Source of the DNA: CAUPWF01 sp964369775
GTDB taxonomy: Bacteria > Bacillota > Clostridia > Lachnospirales > Lachnospiraceae
DNA: 57,739 nucleotides
Direction: 5' to 3'
NCBI GenBank assembly: GCA_964369775.1
Contig: CAYJHQ010000019.1
Location: 1-57,739, forward strand
Shown here: positions 41,811 through 51,121 of the stretch, one piece after another
Layout: each line of letters opens with the position of its first letter
Numbering within the stretch: position 1 is the first letter of the stretch
Notes under the pieces: generated by a model
What the model saw: the letters and a program-made list of their open reading frames with translations, nothing else
The model's database searches: none
Told to the model about the DNA's origin: nothing
Made by a program: the position numbers and the translations under genes

Positions 41811-43103
41811 TTAAAACAGATTAGATTTGAAAAACTCAGGAAATGAGATATCAACACAATGGGAATCTTTTATTGTAGTAGTCCCATCCGCGATGAGCCC
41901 AGCGATAGAAAAAGCCATAGCAATGCGGTGGTCTAGATAGCTATCAATCGTTGTTCCATTTAAGGACTTAATTCCTTTTATAATCATTCCATCATCTGTA
42001 GCTGTAATATCAGCACCCATAGCAGTGAGGTTGCTGACAACGGTATCAATTCGATTTGATTCTTTTACTTTAAGTTCAGAAGCATCCTTAATGATAGTTG
42101 TACCATTTGCAACAGCTGCCATAACTGCAATTATTGGTATTTCATCAATTAAAGTAGGAATAAGTTCGCCACCAATTTCGATACCTTTTAATTTAGTGGT
42201 AGAAACTAGTAGGTCAGCAACTGGCTCACCACCAGCTAATCGCTGATTTAGAAAAGTAATATTTGCACCCATTTGTTTGCAAACTTCTAAAATTCCAGCT
42301 CTGGTAGGATTGATACCTACATTTCTAATTAATAGTTCTGAGTCTGGAACGAGGATACCAGCTGCGATGAAATAAGCCGCAGACGAGATATCACCGGGAA
42401 CGACGATGTCTTGTGCAAATAATTCTTCGCAAGTAGAAATAGTAGCTGTAGGAGCGAGATTTCCATCAATAACAGTCGTTCCTGTTGTGATATTTGCACC
42501 GAATTGTTTTAGCATAAGTTCTGTATGATTGCGAGAGAGAAATGGTTCAGATACTGTAGTTTCTCCATTAGCATACAGACCAGCAAGCAAAATCGCAGAT
42601 TTCACCTGAGCTGAAGCAACTGGGGAATGATAAGTAGTACCTGTTAGATTGCTAGGGGTTATCTTTAGTGGAGCACAACCATCCTTGTTAAGGCTTTCTA
42701 TATTTCCGCCTAATTGTTTTAGCGGGATTTCGATGCGTTTCATTGGTCTAGAGTTCAAAGAGTCGTCACCAGAGAGAGTAGACTCAAAAGACTGACCTAA
42801 TAAAATGCCCGAGATTAATCGAGTGGTGGTACCACTATTGCCAACATCTAAAGTAGTAGTAGGCTTTTTTAGACCATGCAATCCATTACCATGAACCAGG
42901 ATTTCATCTTCTTTTTCTTCAATAGATATACCCATGTCTTTGAAACATTGAATAGTAGAAAAGCAGTCTGCTCCTTTAAGAAAATTTGTGATTCGTGTAG
43001 TCCCCTTAGCTAAGGAGCCAAACATAATTGCACGATGCGAGATGGATTTGTCTCCTGGAATTGTGAACTCGCCTTTTAGTGCGTTCTTTTTATTGATTAC
43101 CAT
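41811..43103 (-). CDS. aroA: 3-phosphoshikimate 1-carboxyvinyltransferase (EPSP synthase)
   Basis: 430 residues, a two-lobed fold. The phosphate-binding segment GDKSISHRA (about 18-26), NSGTTTRLISG (about 88) and SRPMKRIEIPLK (about 118), and the C-terminal KESNRIDTV and DHRIAMAFSIAGL, are all typical. It transfers enolpyruvyl from PEP to shikimate-3-phosphate, giving aromatic amino acid precursors. It follows tyrA by 29 bases on the same strand. Confidence 0.96.
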   Translation of the reverse strand: MVINKKNALKGEFTIPGDKSISHRAIMFGSLAKGTTRITNFLKGADCFSTIQCFKDMGISIEEKEDEILVHGNGLHGLKKPTTTLDVGNSGTTTRLISGILLGQSFESTLSGDDSLNSRPMKRIEIPLKQLGGNIESLNKDGCAPLKITPSNLTGTTYHSPVASAQVKSAILLAGLYANGETTVSEPFLSRNHTELMLKQFGANITTGTTVIDGNLAPTATISTCEELFAQDIVVPGDISSAAYFIAAGILVPDSELLIRNVGINPTRAGILEVCKQMGANITFLNQRLAGGEPVADLLVSTTKLKGIEIGGELIPTLIDEIPIIAVMAAVANGTTIIKDASELKVKESNRIDTVVSNLTAMGADITATDDGMIIKGIKSLNGTTIDSYLDHRIAMAFSIAGLIADGTTTIKDSHCVDISFPEFFKSNLF

Positions 43104-43132
43104 AGTTTGTAATACCCTTTCTTTCTGTTATT

Positions 43133-44233
43133 CTATGATGAGTAAGTGACGTAGTGATAAGAGTCTAATAGAACTGCTGCTGTTGTAGAAGTTTCAAGGT
43201 CATAGAACTCAATTCGTAGTACTCCTTCTTCAAATTCTCGATTGTGAACGATGCCAATGTTTTTAATACTGATATTATTTGAAGCAAGTAAAGTGGCAAT
43301 AGTAGCAATTTGTCCCGTCTCATCCTTGATATCACAGTAGATACAGTAGTTGCGATTGATAGGTCCAGTGGACTTCGTTGAAAAAGAATCTCGATAATTT
43401 TTGGCAGTTTGAAAATTTTGAAAGAGCTTATCACGATTCTCATGTTCAATTGAAAACTTGAATTGTGTAAGTTGATCTATATATTTTTCGAGTATCATAG
43501 AAATTATTTTATTATTTTCAGTGCAAATTTGTTGCCACATCACAGGACTTGATGAAGCGATTCTGGTAATGTCTTTAAACCCACCAGCGGCCAAATATTT
43601 CATGGTCTCATCTTCGTTGTCAGAAGTTTTAACAAAGTTTACAAGGCTAGCAGCTAAAATGTGAGGTAAATGACTGATAGTGCCTGTAATAAAATCATGC
43701 TCTTCATAATCTAGAGAAATAGGGATAGATTTTATTGACTGTAACAATGTTTGATATCTCTCAACCTTTTCGGGTGCAACAAAAGACTCTGCAGTTAAAA
43801 TGTAAAAGGCATTTTCAATTAGCTGTGGCCTAGCATTTTCAAATCCTGATTTTTCTGAACCCGCCATTGGATGCCCACCGATAAAATAAGATTGAAGACC
43901 AAGTCGATCTACTTCTTTATGAATAGAAGATTTGACACTGCCGACATCAGTTATAATCAAGTCATCCCATAGGAAATCAGTTAATATTTTAAGATAAGCA
44001 TTATTATGCTTTACAGGCGCGCAAAGAAAAATAAAATTGCAATTTCTAAAATTGTCATCGATAGATGTAGTTGCATTATCAATTATATCTTCACTAATAG
44101 CCAATGCGAGAGATTTTTTATCTTTGTCAAAAGCTACAATTTGAGCAGTAGGGAAATAGAGACGTATAGCCTTAGCGATAGAGCCACCAATCAACCCAAG
44201 TCCTATAAAACCTATTTTAAATGATTGTTTCAT
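43133..44233 (-). CDS. tyrA: Prephenate dehydrogenase
   Basis: 366 residues from ATG 44233, chosen because AAAGG is eight bases upstream; the ATG at 44239 is too close. The NAD-binding site is GFIGLGLIGGS. FIGGHPMAGSEKSG (about 120-133) carries the catalytic His. A C-terminal ACT-like domain (residues about 295-366, IYCDIKDETGQIATIATLL) suggests feedback inhibition by tyrosine. It converts prephenate to hydroxyphenylpyruvate. It is the first gene of tyrA-aroA. Confidence 0.94.
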   Translation of the reverse strand: MKQSFKIGFIGLGLIGGSIAKAIRLYFPTAQIVAFDKDKKSLALAISEDIIDNATTSIDDNFRNCNFIFLCAPVKHNNAYLKILTDFLWDDLIITDVGSVKSSIHKEVDRLGLQSYFIGGHPMAGSEKSGFENARPQLIENAFYILTAESFVAPEKVERYQTLLQSIKSIPISLDYEEHDFITGTISHLPHILAASLVNFVKTSDNEDETMKYLAAGGFKDITRIASSSPVMWQQICTENNKIISMILEKYIDQLTQFKFSIEHENRDKLFQNFQTAKNYRDSFSTKSTGPINRNYCIYCDIKDETGQIATIATLLASNNISIKNIGIVHNREFEEGVLRIEFYDLETSTTAAVLLDSYHYVTYSS

Positions 44234-44250
44234 ATTCATTGCCTTTCTCT

Positions 44251-44286
44251 AAAAAACTCTTGCAACTGCGTTTGCAATTGCAAGAG
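44251..44286 (-). terminator. Terminator of the pspA-SPFH operon
   Basis: On the minus strand CTCTTGCAA pairs with TTGCAAGAG (44278-44286 with 44257-44265) and runs into six T (44256-44251). It precedes tyrA. Confidence 0.85.
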
Positions 44287-44306
44287 TAGTATTGTTATTA
44301 AATTCA

Positions 44307-45311
44307 TTATACAAGCTTATGTCCACAATTACCACAGAAATTCATTCCAGTAGTTTTATTTCCGCAACTAGGACAGAAATTCGGTATTGAACCACCACCT
44401 TGAGGTTGTTGTTGAGGTTGTTGCTGCGTCTGAGGTTGTTGGAACATTTGACCTTGTGGTTGTGTGAACTGATTTGCCATCTGTTGTCCCATAGCCATTC
44501 CCATAGCCATACCAGCCATGTTTCCAGCCATATCACCAGCTGTATTACCTGCTCCATTTCCAGAGGACATAGCATCTATCATGGATACTTGTTGGTAGCG
44601 CCCAACATCACCAACCATACTTTGGGCAGCTGCTTTTTCTGCCATCTTTTGAATCTGCTCTGGATAATTAAAGTTAGAAATTGCAAATGAAGAGATACAA
44701 ATTCCAAGTTTTGACATTTCCATATCTAAATCTTCACGAATACCATTACCGATTTCGCGTGCATTTGCTTGGAGGTTGAACATATCTTTTCCTTCTCGAC
44801 TAATCCACTTCATTAGAAGTTGATCCAATTCTCCAGTGATGCGATCTTTAACTTCGGACACGTGGTATTGCATTTTAACTCCAGCAATTTTTTCTATCAA
44901 GACGTTGTAATCAGCTACCTTGCAAGAAAAAGTTCCAAATGCTCGGATAGGCATTCCTCCTGGAAGTCCAGGTGCAGGGAGTAAAATAGGATTTTTAGTT
45001 CCCCATTTCACTAATACTTCCTTGGTGTTGATGAATAATACCTCTGCACGAATTCCACTATTAAAACCGAATTTAAAACCTTTTAAAGTAGATAAAAAAG
45101 GAATGATTTGAGATTCAATCTCATAATTACCATCCTCTGTAAAAATACCTTCTACAGAACCGTTATATAGAAAAATAGCATCTTGTCCAGGTCGAAGCAC
45201 TAGACGGCTATCTTTTTTTAATTCACTGTTATTCCATTTCCAAAATAACATTTCGTCATCGAATTCTTTCCATTCTACGACATTGGCAAATTGATTTCCA
45301 AATAAGCCCAT
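44307..45311 (-). CDS. SPFH/band-7 family protein with C-terminal zinc ribbon (YdjI-like)
   Basis: 334 residues from ATG 45311, as GGAGGT lies seven bases upstream; an earlier ATG (45326) is itself part of that ribosome site. Residues 1-230 form an SPFH-like domain (FKFGFNSGIRAEVLFIN, IREDLDMEMSKLGICI). Next come a small-residue, Met/Gly-rich stretch (about 245-275), a Gln/Pro-rich segment (about 275-305), and a C-terminal double zinc ribbon, CPSCGNK...CGNCGHK. It resembles B. subtilis YdjI, which binds PspA at stressed membranes. It is the last gene of a three-gene operon. Confidence 0.82.
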   Translation of the reverse strand: MGLFGNQFANVVEWKEFDDEMLFWKWNNSELKKDSRLVLRPGQDAIFLYNGSVEGIFTEDGNYEIESQIIPFLSTLKGFKFGFNSGIRAEVLFINTKEVLVKWGTKNPILLPAPGLPGGMPIRAFGTFSCKVADYNVLIEKIAGVKMQYHVSEVKDRITGELDQLLMKWISREGKDMFNLQANAREIGNGIREDLDMEMSKLGICISSFAISNFNYPEQIQKMAEKAAAQSMVGDVGRYQQVSMIDAMSSGNGAGNTAGDMAGNMAGMAMGMAMGQQMANQFTQPQGQMFQQPQTQQQPQQQPQGGGSIPNFCPSCGNKTTGMNFCGNCGHKLV

Positions 45312-45342
45312 TTTTAATACCTCCATAAATAATTATAATTGT

Positions 45343-46398
45343 CTATGAATATAAGAATGTGTAAAGCAGGATTGCTAAAATAATACATAGAATAACTGCA
45401 ATAGCGATTTTAACTACACTCTTAGGATATTCACCTTGAACTTCACCAGTCTGACCGTTGATTAAGAGATGATATAGCTTATCACCATAATGATAAGCAC
45501 TGCTGTAGATAGGCAATAACACATGTTTGTAAGTTTCATCTTGATATCTTGGGTTAATCACTATTGACGAAACGCGGTCATACCTTCTAAGGACTTCGCG
45601 TCGGACTAATTCACGCATATGATCATCCATATGATCATGAGCTGTTACTAGCGCATCTTTTAGTTCAATTGTATAACATTCTGCATTAAAACCTGATAAG
45701 TATTCAGGTGCATAGGAACGAAGATCCGAAGTATGGAAGCTATTTAAACTTGCTAATAAATCTTCACTGACCTTAGTGGAAGCAGGAATCAATTCATCAT
45801 CAATAAAATCTCCTACATGTCCGCTTACGCGTGTCCATCTTGTATGAACTTTTGTATGAGATTTGCCTTCGTTATCAGTATGGGTTTCTGTATAATCAGT
45901 ACCACCTTGTGCAGTATAATGAGTATCTACATTGGCATCAAAAGTCCAATAAGGAATATAAATACCTTGTAGCTGACCTTTTTGGTGGAGCGTTTTTAAT
46001 TTATTAGGTGCCCAAAAACGACTGCTAATCCAATCATGAAACATCTTGTTGGCTTCTTTGTGGTTATACTTAAAAGGAACCACTCCATCTGGCAGTAGTG
46101 CATCTTCTTGTTTTTGAGAAAGCACATATTTAGAACCACAATATGGACAAGTTGTCGCTGTACTTGTGGCGTCTACTTCTATCCTTGCGCCACAACCGTT
46201 ACAATCCATTGTGTGTGAAGTTTTTTCACTAGCTTTTATTGTATTAGCAACATAAGCATTTAATGTATGCTCTATAATACTAGAAGAATCATGTGCGATA
46301 TCAACAGTAGTTTCGCATCCAGGGCATTGAAGTTTTTGTGAAGATGGATTGAAGACCATCGTATTGCCACAATTTTCGCATTTGTATATCTGGCTCAT
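45343..46398 (-). CDS. Membrane protein with twin zinc ribbons (YdjG-like)
   Basis: 351 residues. Two N-terminal zinc ribbons (CENCGNT...CPGC, residues 7-29; CNGCGAR...CPYC, about 66-87), a middle domain that contains PYWTFDANVDTHYTAQGGTDY, and a single C-terminal membrane helix (about 327-348, IAIAVILCIILAILLYTF), so it is probably tail-anchored with its bulk in the cytoplasm. It resembles YdjG of the Bacillus PspA system. It is four bases after pspA. Confidence 0.8.
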   Translation of the reverse strand: MSQIYKCENCGNTMVFNPSSQKLQCPGCETTVDIAHDSSSIIEHTLNAYVANTIKASEKTSHTMDCNGCGARIEVDATSTATTCPYCGSKYVLSQKQEDALLPDGVVPFKYNHKEANKMFHDWISSRFWAPNKLKTLHQKGQLQGIYIPYWTFDANVDTHYTAQGGTDYTETHTDNEGKSHTKVHTRWTRVSGHVGDFIDDELIPASTKVSEDLLASLNSFHTSDLRSYAPEYLSGFNAECYTIELKDALVTAHDHMDDHMRELVRREVLRRYDRVSSIVINPRYQDETYKHVLLPIYSSAYHYGDKLYHLLINGQTGEVQGEYPKSVVKIAIAVILCIILAILLYTFLYS

Positions 46399-46402
46399 AG
46401 GC

Positions 46403-47086
46403 TTATAAACCTAACTTAGCTTTCAAGGCTGCAAGATCATCTGAAGCAGCAGAACTTGGGGTATCTACAGAGTCATATTTTGCCATTAAATCTTCAGCTT
46501 CATCAGAGGTATCGTTTAGTTCAGACATAGCCTCAGCTTCATCCATTAAACGATTTGCTTTTTCTTCCATTCGACTAAAGGCAGACATAGAGTCATTTAC
46601 TCCGGTTGCACTAGAGCCTAATTTATTCATACTTTCTTGAGCTTTTGCGATAGACATTTTGGCTTTAATAGCTTGCTTACGCTCTTGTAAGCTTTCCATG
46701 TCTTTTTGAAGTTTATCATGTAGTTCTTTCATTCTAGTTGCATTAGCCTTAGCCATTTCATAGGCCTTTAATAAGTCAGCATTACGGGCAGAGACATCGT
46801 TTTTCTTTTCAAGAAATGTCATTGCATCCGCTTCGTTTCCTGCCAACAATGCTTTTTCAGCATATTTTTCAAATTTTGCAGCTTCTGCCGTATTTTCGTC
46901 TAAGTTTCTCTTTGCAGCTTTTTCAGAAGCCATTACAGCGGCTGTTTCAGCCTTTACCTTCCCCATATCATCTTGGATATTTCTCATGTATTGATCTATC
47001 ATTTTTTCTGGATCTTCAGCCTTGTCTAGTAAAGCATTGATATTTGCAGACATGATATCTGTAAAACGTGTTAATATATTCGCCAT
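46403..47086 (-). CDS. pspA: PspA/IM30 family protein (bacterial ESCRT-III)
   Basis: 227 residues, almost wholly helical. The N-terminus MANILTRFTDIMSANINALLDKAEDPEKMIDQ is the typical helix 1 start, followed by a long coiled coil (about 25-150) and a Ser/Ala-rich linker, and then a C-terminal helix DDLAALKAKLGL. PspA polymers coat and remodel damaged membranes. Ribosome site GGAGG is nine bases upstream. It heads the operon with the YdjG- and YdjI-like genes, and is divergent from the EF-G2 gene. Confidence 0.9.
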   Translation of the reverse strand: MANILTRFTDIMSANINALLDKAEDPEKMIDQYMRNIQDDMGKVKAETAAVMASEKAAKRNLDENTAEAAKFEKYAEKALLAGNEADAMTFLEKKNDVSARNADLLKAYEMAKANATRMKELHDKLQKDMESLQERKQAIKAKMSIAKAQESMNKLGSSATGVNDSMSAFSRMEEKANRLMDEAEAMSELNDTSDEAEDLMAKYDSVDTPSSAASDDLAALKAKLGL

Positions 47087-47120
47087 TTTGCGTCCTCCAT
47101 TGTTATAAAATATTTTCTTA

Positions 47121-47150
47121 ATAATATCATATTCTTGGTTTGAAAATCAA
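47121..47150 (-). promoter_or_regulatory. pspA operon promoter
   Basis: On the minus strand TTGATT (47150-47145) and TATTAT (47126-47121) are 18 bases apart. I see no SigW-like or LiaR-like box, but short sites could be missed. Confidence 0.5.
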
Positions 47151-47242
47151 TAAAAACTAAAAGATGATTAGAATGACGATAATTAAAAAATGAATAAATT
47201 AATAAAAAATAAGTGAAAAATTAAACTAATTTCACAAAATAG

Positions 47243-47271
47243 TTGTAAAAACTTCAAAATTTTAGTAGAAT
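47243..47271 (+). promoter_or_regulatory. EF-G2 gene promoter
   Basis: TTGTAA (47243-47248) and TAGAAT (47266-47271) are 17 bases apart, about 40 bases before the start. Confidence 0.6.
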
Positions 47272-47311
47272 ATACACTATATATTACTGACGAAGTGAGG
47301 AGGCAAAATGA

Positions 47312-49387
47312 ATGAAAGTATTTAGAACAGATGAAATTAGAAATGTAGCTTTACTAGGACATGGTGGTTGTGGTAAGACAAGTTTATTAGAAGCAATGGC
47401 ATTTGTTTCAGGTGCAACTACTCGCATGGGTAAGATAAGTGATAAGAATACAATTGGAGATTTTGACAAGGAAGAACAAAAAAGAGGTTTTTCTTTGAGC
47501 ACTTCATTGTATCCTATTGAGTGGGAAAAGGCGAAGGTTAATATATTAGATACGCCTGGGTATTTTGATTTTGTAGGAGAAGTTGAAGAAGCAATGAGTG
47601 CCGTTGATGCAGCAATTATTGTTGTATCGGGAAAAGCAGGAGTGGAAGTTGGCACAGAAAAAGCTTGGGATTTATGTGAAAAGTATAATTTGCCACGTAT
47701 GTTTTATGTGACAGAGATGGATGTGGATGATGCTAGTTTTCGTCAAGTGGTTGCTGATTTGACAGAAAAATATGGAAAATGCATAGCGCCGAGAGCAATT
47801 CCTATCAGAGAGAATCAAAAGTTGGTAGGATATGTTAATGTAATAAAGAATGCAGGAAGAAAATTTGCAGGAATAGGAGAAAGGGAAGAATGTGAAATTC
47901 CAGAGTATTGTATTCCAAACTTACAGATTTGTAGAGAGACTCTACTAGAAGCAGTTGCAGAGACTAGCGATTCTTTTATGGAGAGATACTTTGCAGGAGA
48001 GGAATTTTCGCTAGAAGAGATACGTGCAGCGCTTCGTACAAATGTATTAGATGGATCGATTGTACCAATTGGTATGGGATCTAATCTAAGTGCCCATGGA
48101 GTAGAGAACTTGCTTTCGGATGTAGTTAGATATTTTCCAAGCCCAGATAAAAGAGAATGCATTGGAATCAATCGAACAACTAATGAGATGTTTGAGGCTA
48201 ATTATGATTTTGCAATGCCAAAGAGTGCATATGTGTTTAAAACAATGGCAGATCCATTTATCGGGAAATATTCATTTGTAAAAGTGTGCTCAGGAGTATT
48301 AAAAGGAGAGGATACTCTTTATAATGCTGATACAGATTCAGAAGAAAAGCTTGGAAAAGTATATACTATGATGGGTGGAAAGCCAGTAGAAGTAGAAGAA
48401 TTACATGCAGGAGATATTGGTGCGATTGCTAAATTAGCTAAAACAAAGACGGGAGATACTCTTTCTACAAAATCAAAACCGGTAGTGTATGCTAGAACAG
48501 AATTTACAACCCCTTATACATATATGAAATATGTAGTAGCAAAAAAGGGTGATGAGGATAAAGTGTCACAAGCATTATCAAAGCTTATGAGTGAAGATGT
48601 TACTTTGAAGACGATGACAGATAGTGAAAATCATCAAGCGTTATTATATGGCTTAGGGGATCAACACTTAGAAGTAGTGGTAAGTAAATTGCTAGAGCGC
48701 TATAAAGTAGAAATCAAATTAGAAACTCCAAAGGTTGCATTTAGAGAAACGATCAAAAAGAGTTCAGACATTGATTCGAAGTATAAAAAACAATCAGGCG
48801 GTCATGGGCAATATGGTCATGTTAAGCTAAAGTTTGATCCATCAGGTGACTTAGAAACTCCGTTTGTATTTGAAGAGACTGTAGTTGGAGGTGCGGTGCC
48901 AAAGAACTATTTCCCAGCAGTTGAAAAAGGTCTACAAGATGCAGTATTAAAAGGACCTCTTGCAGGATACCCAGTAGTTGGGGTGAAAGTGACATTGTAT
49001 GATGGGTCTTACCATCCGGTAGATTCATCGGAAATGGCATTTAAAACAGCTACTGTGCAAGGATTTAAAAAAGGATTCCTAGAAGCAACACCTGTATTAT
49101 TAGAGCCTATTGCAAATATTAAGGTGACAGTGCCAGATGACTATACAGGCGATGTAATGGGGGATTTAAATAAGAGAAGAGGGCGCGTACTAGGGATGAC
49201 TCCACTTGCAAGTGGAAAACAAACAATAGAAGCAGATATTCCAATGACAGGAGTGTTTGGTTATTGTACAAGTCTACGAGCGATGACAGGTGGTAGAGGA
49301 GAGTATTCCTATGAATTCGCAAGATATGAGCAAGCTCCAAGTGATATTCAAGAAAAAGAGATTGCAGCTAGAGAAAAAGATGAATAA
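47312..49387 (+). CDS. EF-G-like GTPase (EF-G2 type)
   Basis: 691 residues with the five-domain EF-G layout. G1 is GHGGCGKT (16-23). G3 is DTPGYFDF (80-87), with Tyr84 where EF-G has the catalytic His. G4 is TEMD (134-137), where NKxD is expected. The domain IV loop GGHGQYGHVKLKF and RGRVLGMTP are intact. The pattern (VALLGHGG, PGY, KKQSGGHGQYG) matches the second EF-G found in Thermus and others, which binds ribosomes but is not the main translocase. ATG 47312 has GAGGAGG eight bases upstream. Role unknown; possibly ribosome recycling or stress. Confidence 0.87.
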   Translation: MKVFRTDEIRNVALLGHGGCGKTSLLEAMAFVSGATTRMGKISDKNTIGDFDKEEQKRGFSLSTSLYPIEWEKAKVNILDTPGYFDFVGEVEEAMSAVDAAIIVVSGKAGVEVGTEKAWDLCEKYNLPRMFYVTEMDVDDASFRQVVADLTEKYGKCIAPRAIPIRENQKLVGYVNVIKNAGRKFAGIGEREECEIPEYCIPNLQICRETLLEAVAETSDSFMERYFAGEEFSLEEIRAALRTNVLDGSIVPIGMGSNLSAHGVENLLSDVVRYFPSPDKRECIGINRTTNEMFEANYDFAMPKSAYVFKTMADPFIGKYSFVKVCSGVLKGEDTLYNADTDSEEKLGKVYTMMGGKPVEVEELHAGDIGAIAKLAKTKTGDTLSTKSKPVVYARTEFTTPYTYMKYVVAKKGDEDKVSQALSKLMSEDVTLKTMTDSENHQALLYGLGDQHLEVVVSKLLERYKVEIKLETPKVAFRETIKKSSDIDSKYKKQSGGHGQYGHVKLKFDPSGDLETPFVFEETVVGGAVPKNYFPAVEKGLQDAVLKGPLAGYPVVGVKVTLYDGSYHPVDSSEMAFKTATVQGFKKGFLEATPVLLEPIANIKVTVPDDYTGDVMGDLNKRRGRVLGMTPLASGKQTIEADIPMTGVFGYCTSLRAMTGGRGEYSYEFARYEQAPSDIQEKEIAAREKDE

Positions 49388-49396
49388 AATAATAAT

Positions 49397-49422
49397 TGAG
49401 AGTTCCTTGAGAAAGGGACTCT
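49397..49422 (+). terminator. Hairpin after the EF-G2 gene
   Basis: GAGAGTTCC (49397-49405) pairs with GGGACTCTC (49414-49422), with one wobble, followed by TTATGTTA. A weak terminator. Confidence 0.55.
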
Positions 49423-49466
49423 CTTATGTTATCATTAAAAAATAGTTAGAAAAAAGAGGAGGATTT

Positions 49467-51062
49467 ATGAAAATTAAAAGTAAGTTAATGGTTGTTCTTT
49501 TGTTACTCGTAGTGATAGGAATCTACTATTACGTTACCTTGCCGGCACTTAGTATACATTCATCAGAGTTTTGGATGTTTATCATATTTATATTTGCGAT
49601 GATCGCAGCCGGATATGTATTAAGAAAGAGGTTGCAGGTAAATGAGATTAAAGAGTCAAAGATAGCAAAAATCTTGGTAGGGATAGTAGGTTTATTAATA
49701 CTTGTATTTGCAGTTGGGAGTATTTTATCGTCACCAATTGTAAACGCAGATCAGTATCGTCAGTTAATGACAGTAGAAGACGGCAATATCACGGAAGATA
49801 TTGAAGAATTATCGTATGACCAAATCCCTATATTAGATAAAGATTCAGCAGTTATCATTGGTAATAGAGAGATGGGAAGTATTACAGATATGGTATCTCA
49901 ATTTGAAGTGGATGATATTTATTCACAAATTAATTATAATGAGAAACCGGTAAGGGTATCGCCACTTAAGTATGCAAGTTTTATCAGATGGTTTACAAAT
50001 CAAAGTGAAGGGATTCCAGGATATATTGAGATAGATATGGCAACTCAAGAAGCAGAACTTGTACGATTAACAGAGGAGATACAGTATTCAGAAGCAGAGT
50101 ACTTTAATCGAAATATTTACCGTCATCTACGATTTGAATACCCAACTTATATTTTTGATCGATTAAGTTTTGAAATTGATGATGAGGGAACGCCTTATTA
50201 CATTGCGCCTGTAAAGAAGTTTAACATTGGATTATTTGGTGGAGTGACAATCGGTAAAGCTATATTAGTTAACGCAATCACAGGAGAGACAACGGAATAT
50301 GATATAGAGGAAGTTCCAGAATGGGTAGATAGAGTGTATTCGGCAGACTTACTAGTAGACTTATATAATTATCATGGGACATTGGTGAATGGGTATTTTA
50401 ACAGCATTCTAGGGCAAAGAGACTGCTTACAAGCAACGGAAGGTCATAACTATCTAGCAATTGATAATGATGTATGGGTGTATACAGGAGTAACTTCTGT
50501 AACAAGTGATCAGTCAAATGTAGGATTCGTACTCATGAATCAGAGAACTATGGAGACGAAGTTTTATGAAGTGGAAGGGGCTACTGAGACCTCGGCGATG
50601 TCTTCAGCAGAAGGAAAAGTACAGCATTTAGGGTATGTAGCTACATTTCCATTACTATTGAATATATCGGATGAACCAACTTACTTCATTGCGCTAAAAG
50701 ATGCAGCAGGTCTAGTAAAGAATTATGCAATGGTAAATGTGCAAAAATTCCAATTAGTAGCAATTGGAGATACAGTTGCACAATGCGAGGAAGCGTATGT
50801 TGAATTATTAGATACAAATGGAGTGCTAAAAGAGGAAGACATGGAGACGGATTTAGAAGAGATTACAGGAGTAATTAGTAAGATAACCGAAGGTGTAATC
50901 GATGGAAACTCACATTATTATATTTTGTTACAAGATGAATCGGAATTGTACGAAGTGGTGTTGAAGGATCATTTTGATATCGTTAGATATAGAGAAGGTG
51001 ATACCATCACAATTAAGTATGAAAAAGATGAAAAAGTGAACCAAGTAGAAGCTATAGAATAA
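49467..51062 (+). CDS. Membrane-anchored protein of unknown function
   Basis: 531 residues that I do not recognise. Three N-terminal hydrophobic segments (about 7-27, 33-52 and 68-92) are followed by about 430 residues that look extracellular and are acidic, with few Cys. Repeated sequence types include VDLYNYHGTLVNGYFN and the beta-rich C-terminal part (ITGVISKITEGVIDGNSHYY, about 470-531), which may be an OB-like fold. Ribosome site GGAGG precedes the ATG. It has its own terminator. It could be an envelope assembly or stress protein, but nothing here says so directly. Confidence 0.7.
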   Translation: MKIKSKLMVVLLLLVVIGIYYYVTLPALSIHSSEFWMFIIFIFAMIAAGYVLRKRLQVNEIKESKIAKILVGIVGLLILVFAVGSILSSPIVNADQYRQLMTVEDGNITEDIEELSYDQIPILDKDSAVIIGNREMGSITDMVSQFEVDDIYSQINYNEKPVRVSPLKYASFIRWFTNQSEGIPGYIEIDMATQEAELVRLTEEIQYSEAEYFNRNIYRHLRFEYPTYIFDRLSFEIDDEGTPYYIAPVKKFNIGLFGGVTIGKAILVNAITGETTEYDIEEVPEWVDRVYSADLLVDLYNYHGTLVNGYFNSILGQRDCLQATEGHNYLAIDNDVWVYTGVTSVTSDQSNVGFVLMNQRTMETKFYEVEGATETSAMSSAEGKVQHLGYVATFPLLLNISDEPTYFIALKDAAGLVKNYAMVNVQKFQLVAIGDTVAQCEEAYVELLDTNGVLKEEDMETDLEEITGVISKITEGVIDGNSHYYILLQDESELYEVVLKDHFDIVRYREGDTITIKYEKDEKVNQVEAIE

Positions 51063-51117
51063 AAAGAAGTGTGTGGCGATTTGCAAATACAAGCATCAAG
51101 CCACACACTTCTTTTTT
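51061..51117. terminator. Bidirectional terminator between 49467-51062 and 51122-51532
   Basis: AAAAAGAAGTGTGTGGC (51061-51077) pairs with GCCACACACTTCTTTTT (51100-51116) around a 22-base loop. A and T tracts flank the stem on both sides. Confidence 0.8.
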
Positions 51118-51121
51118 CGTT

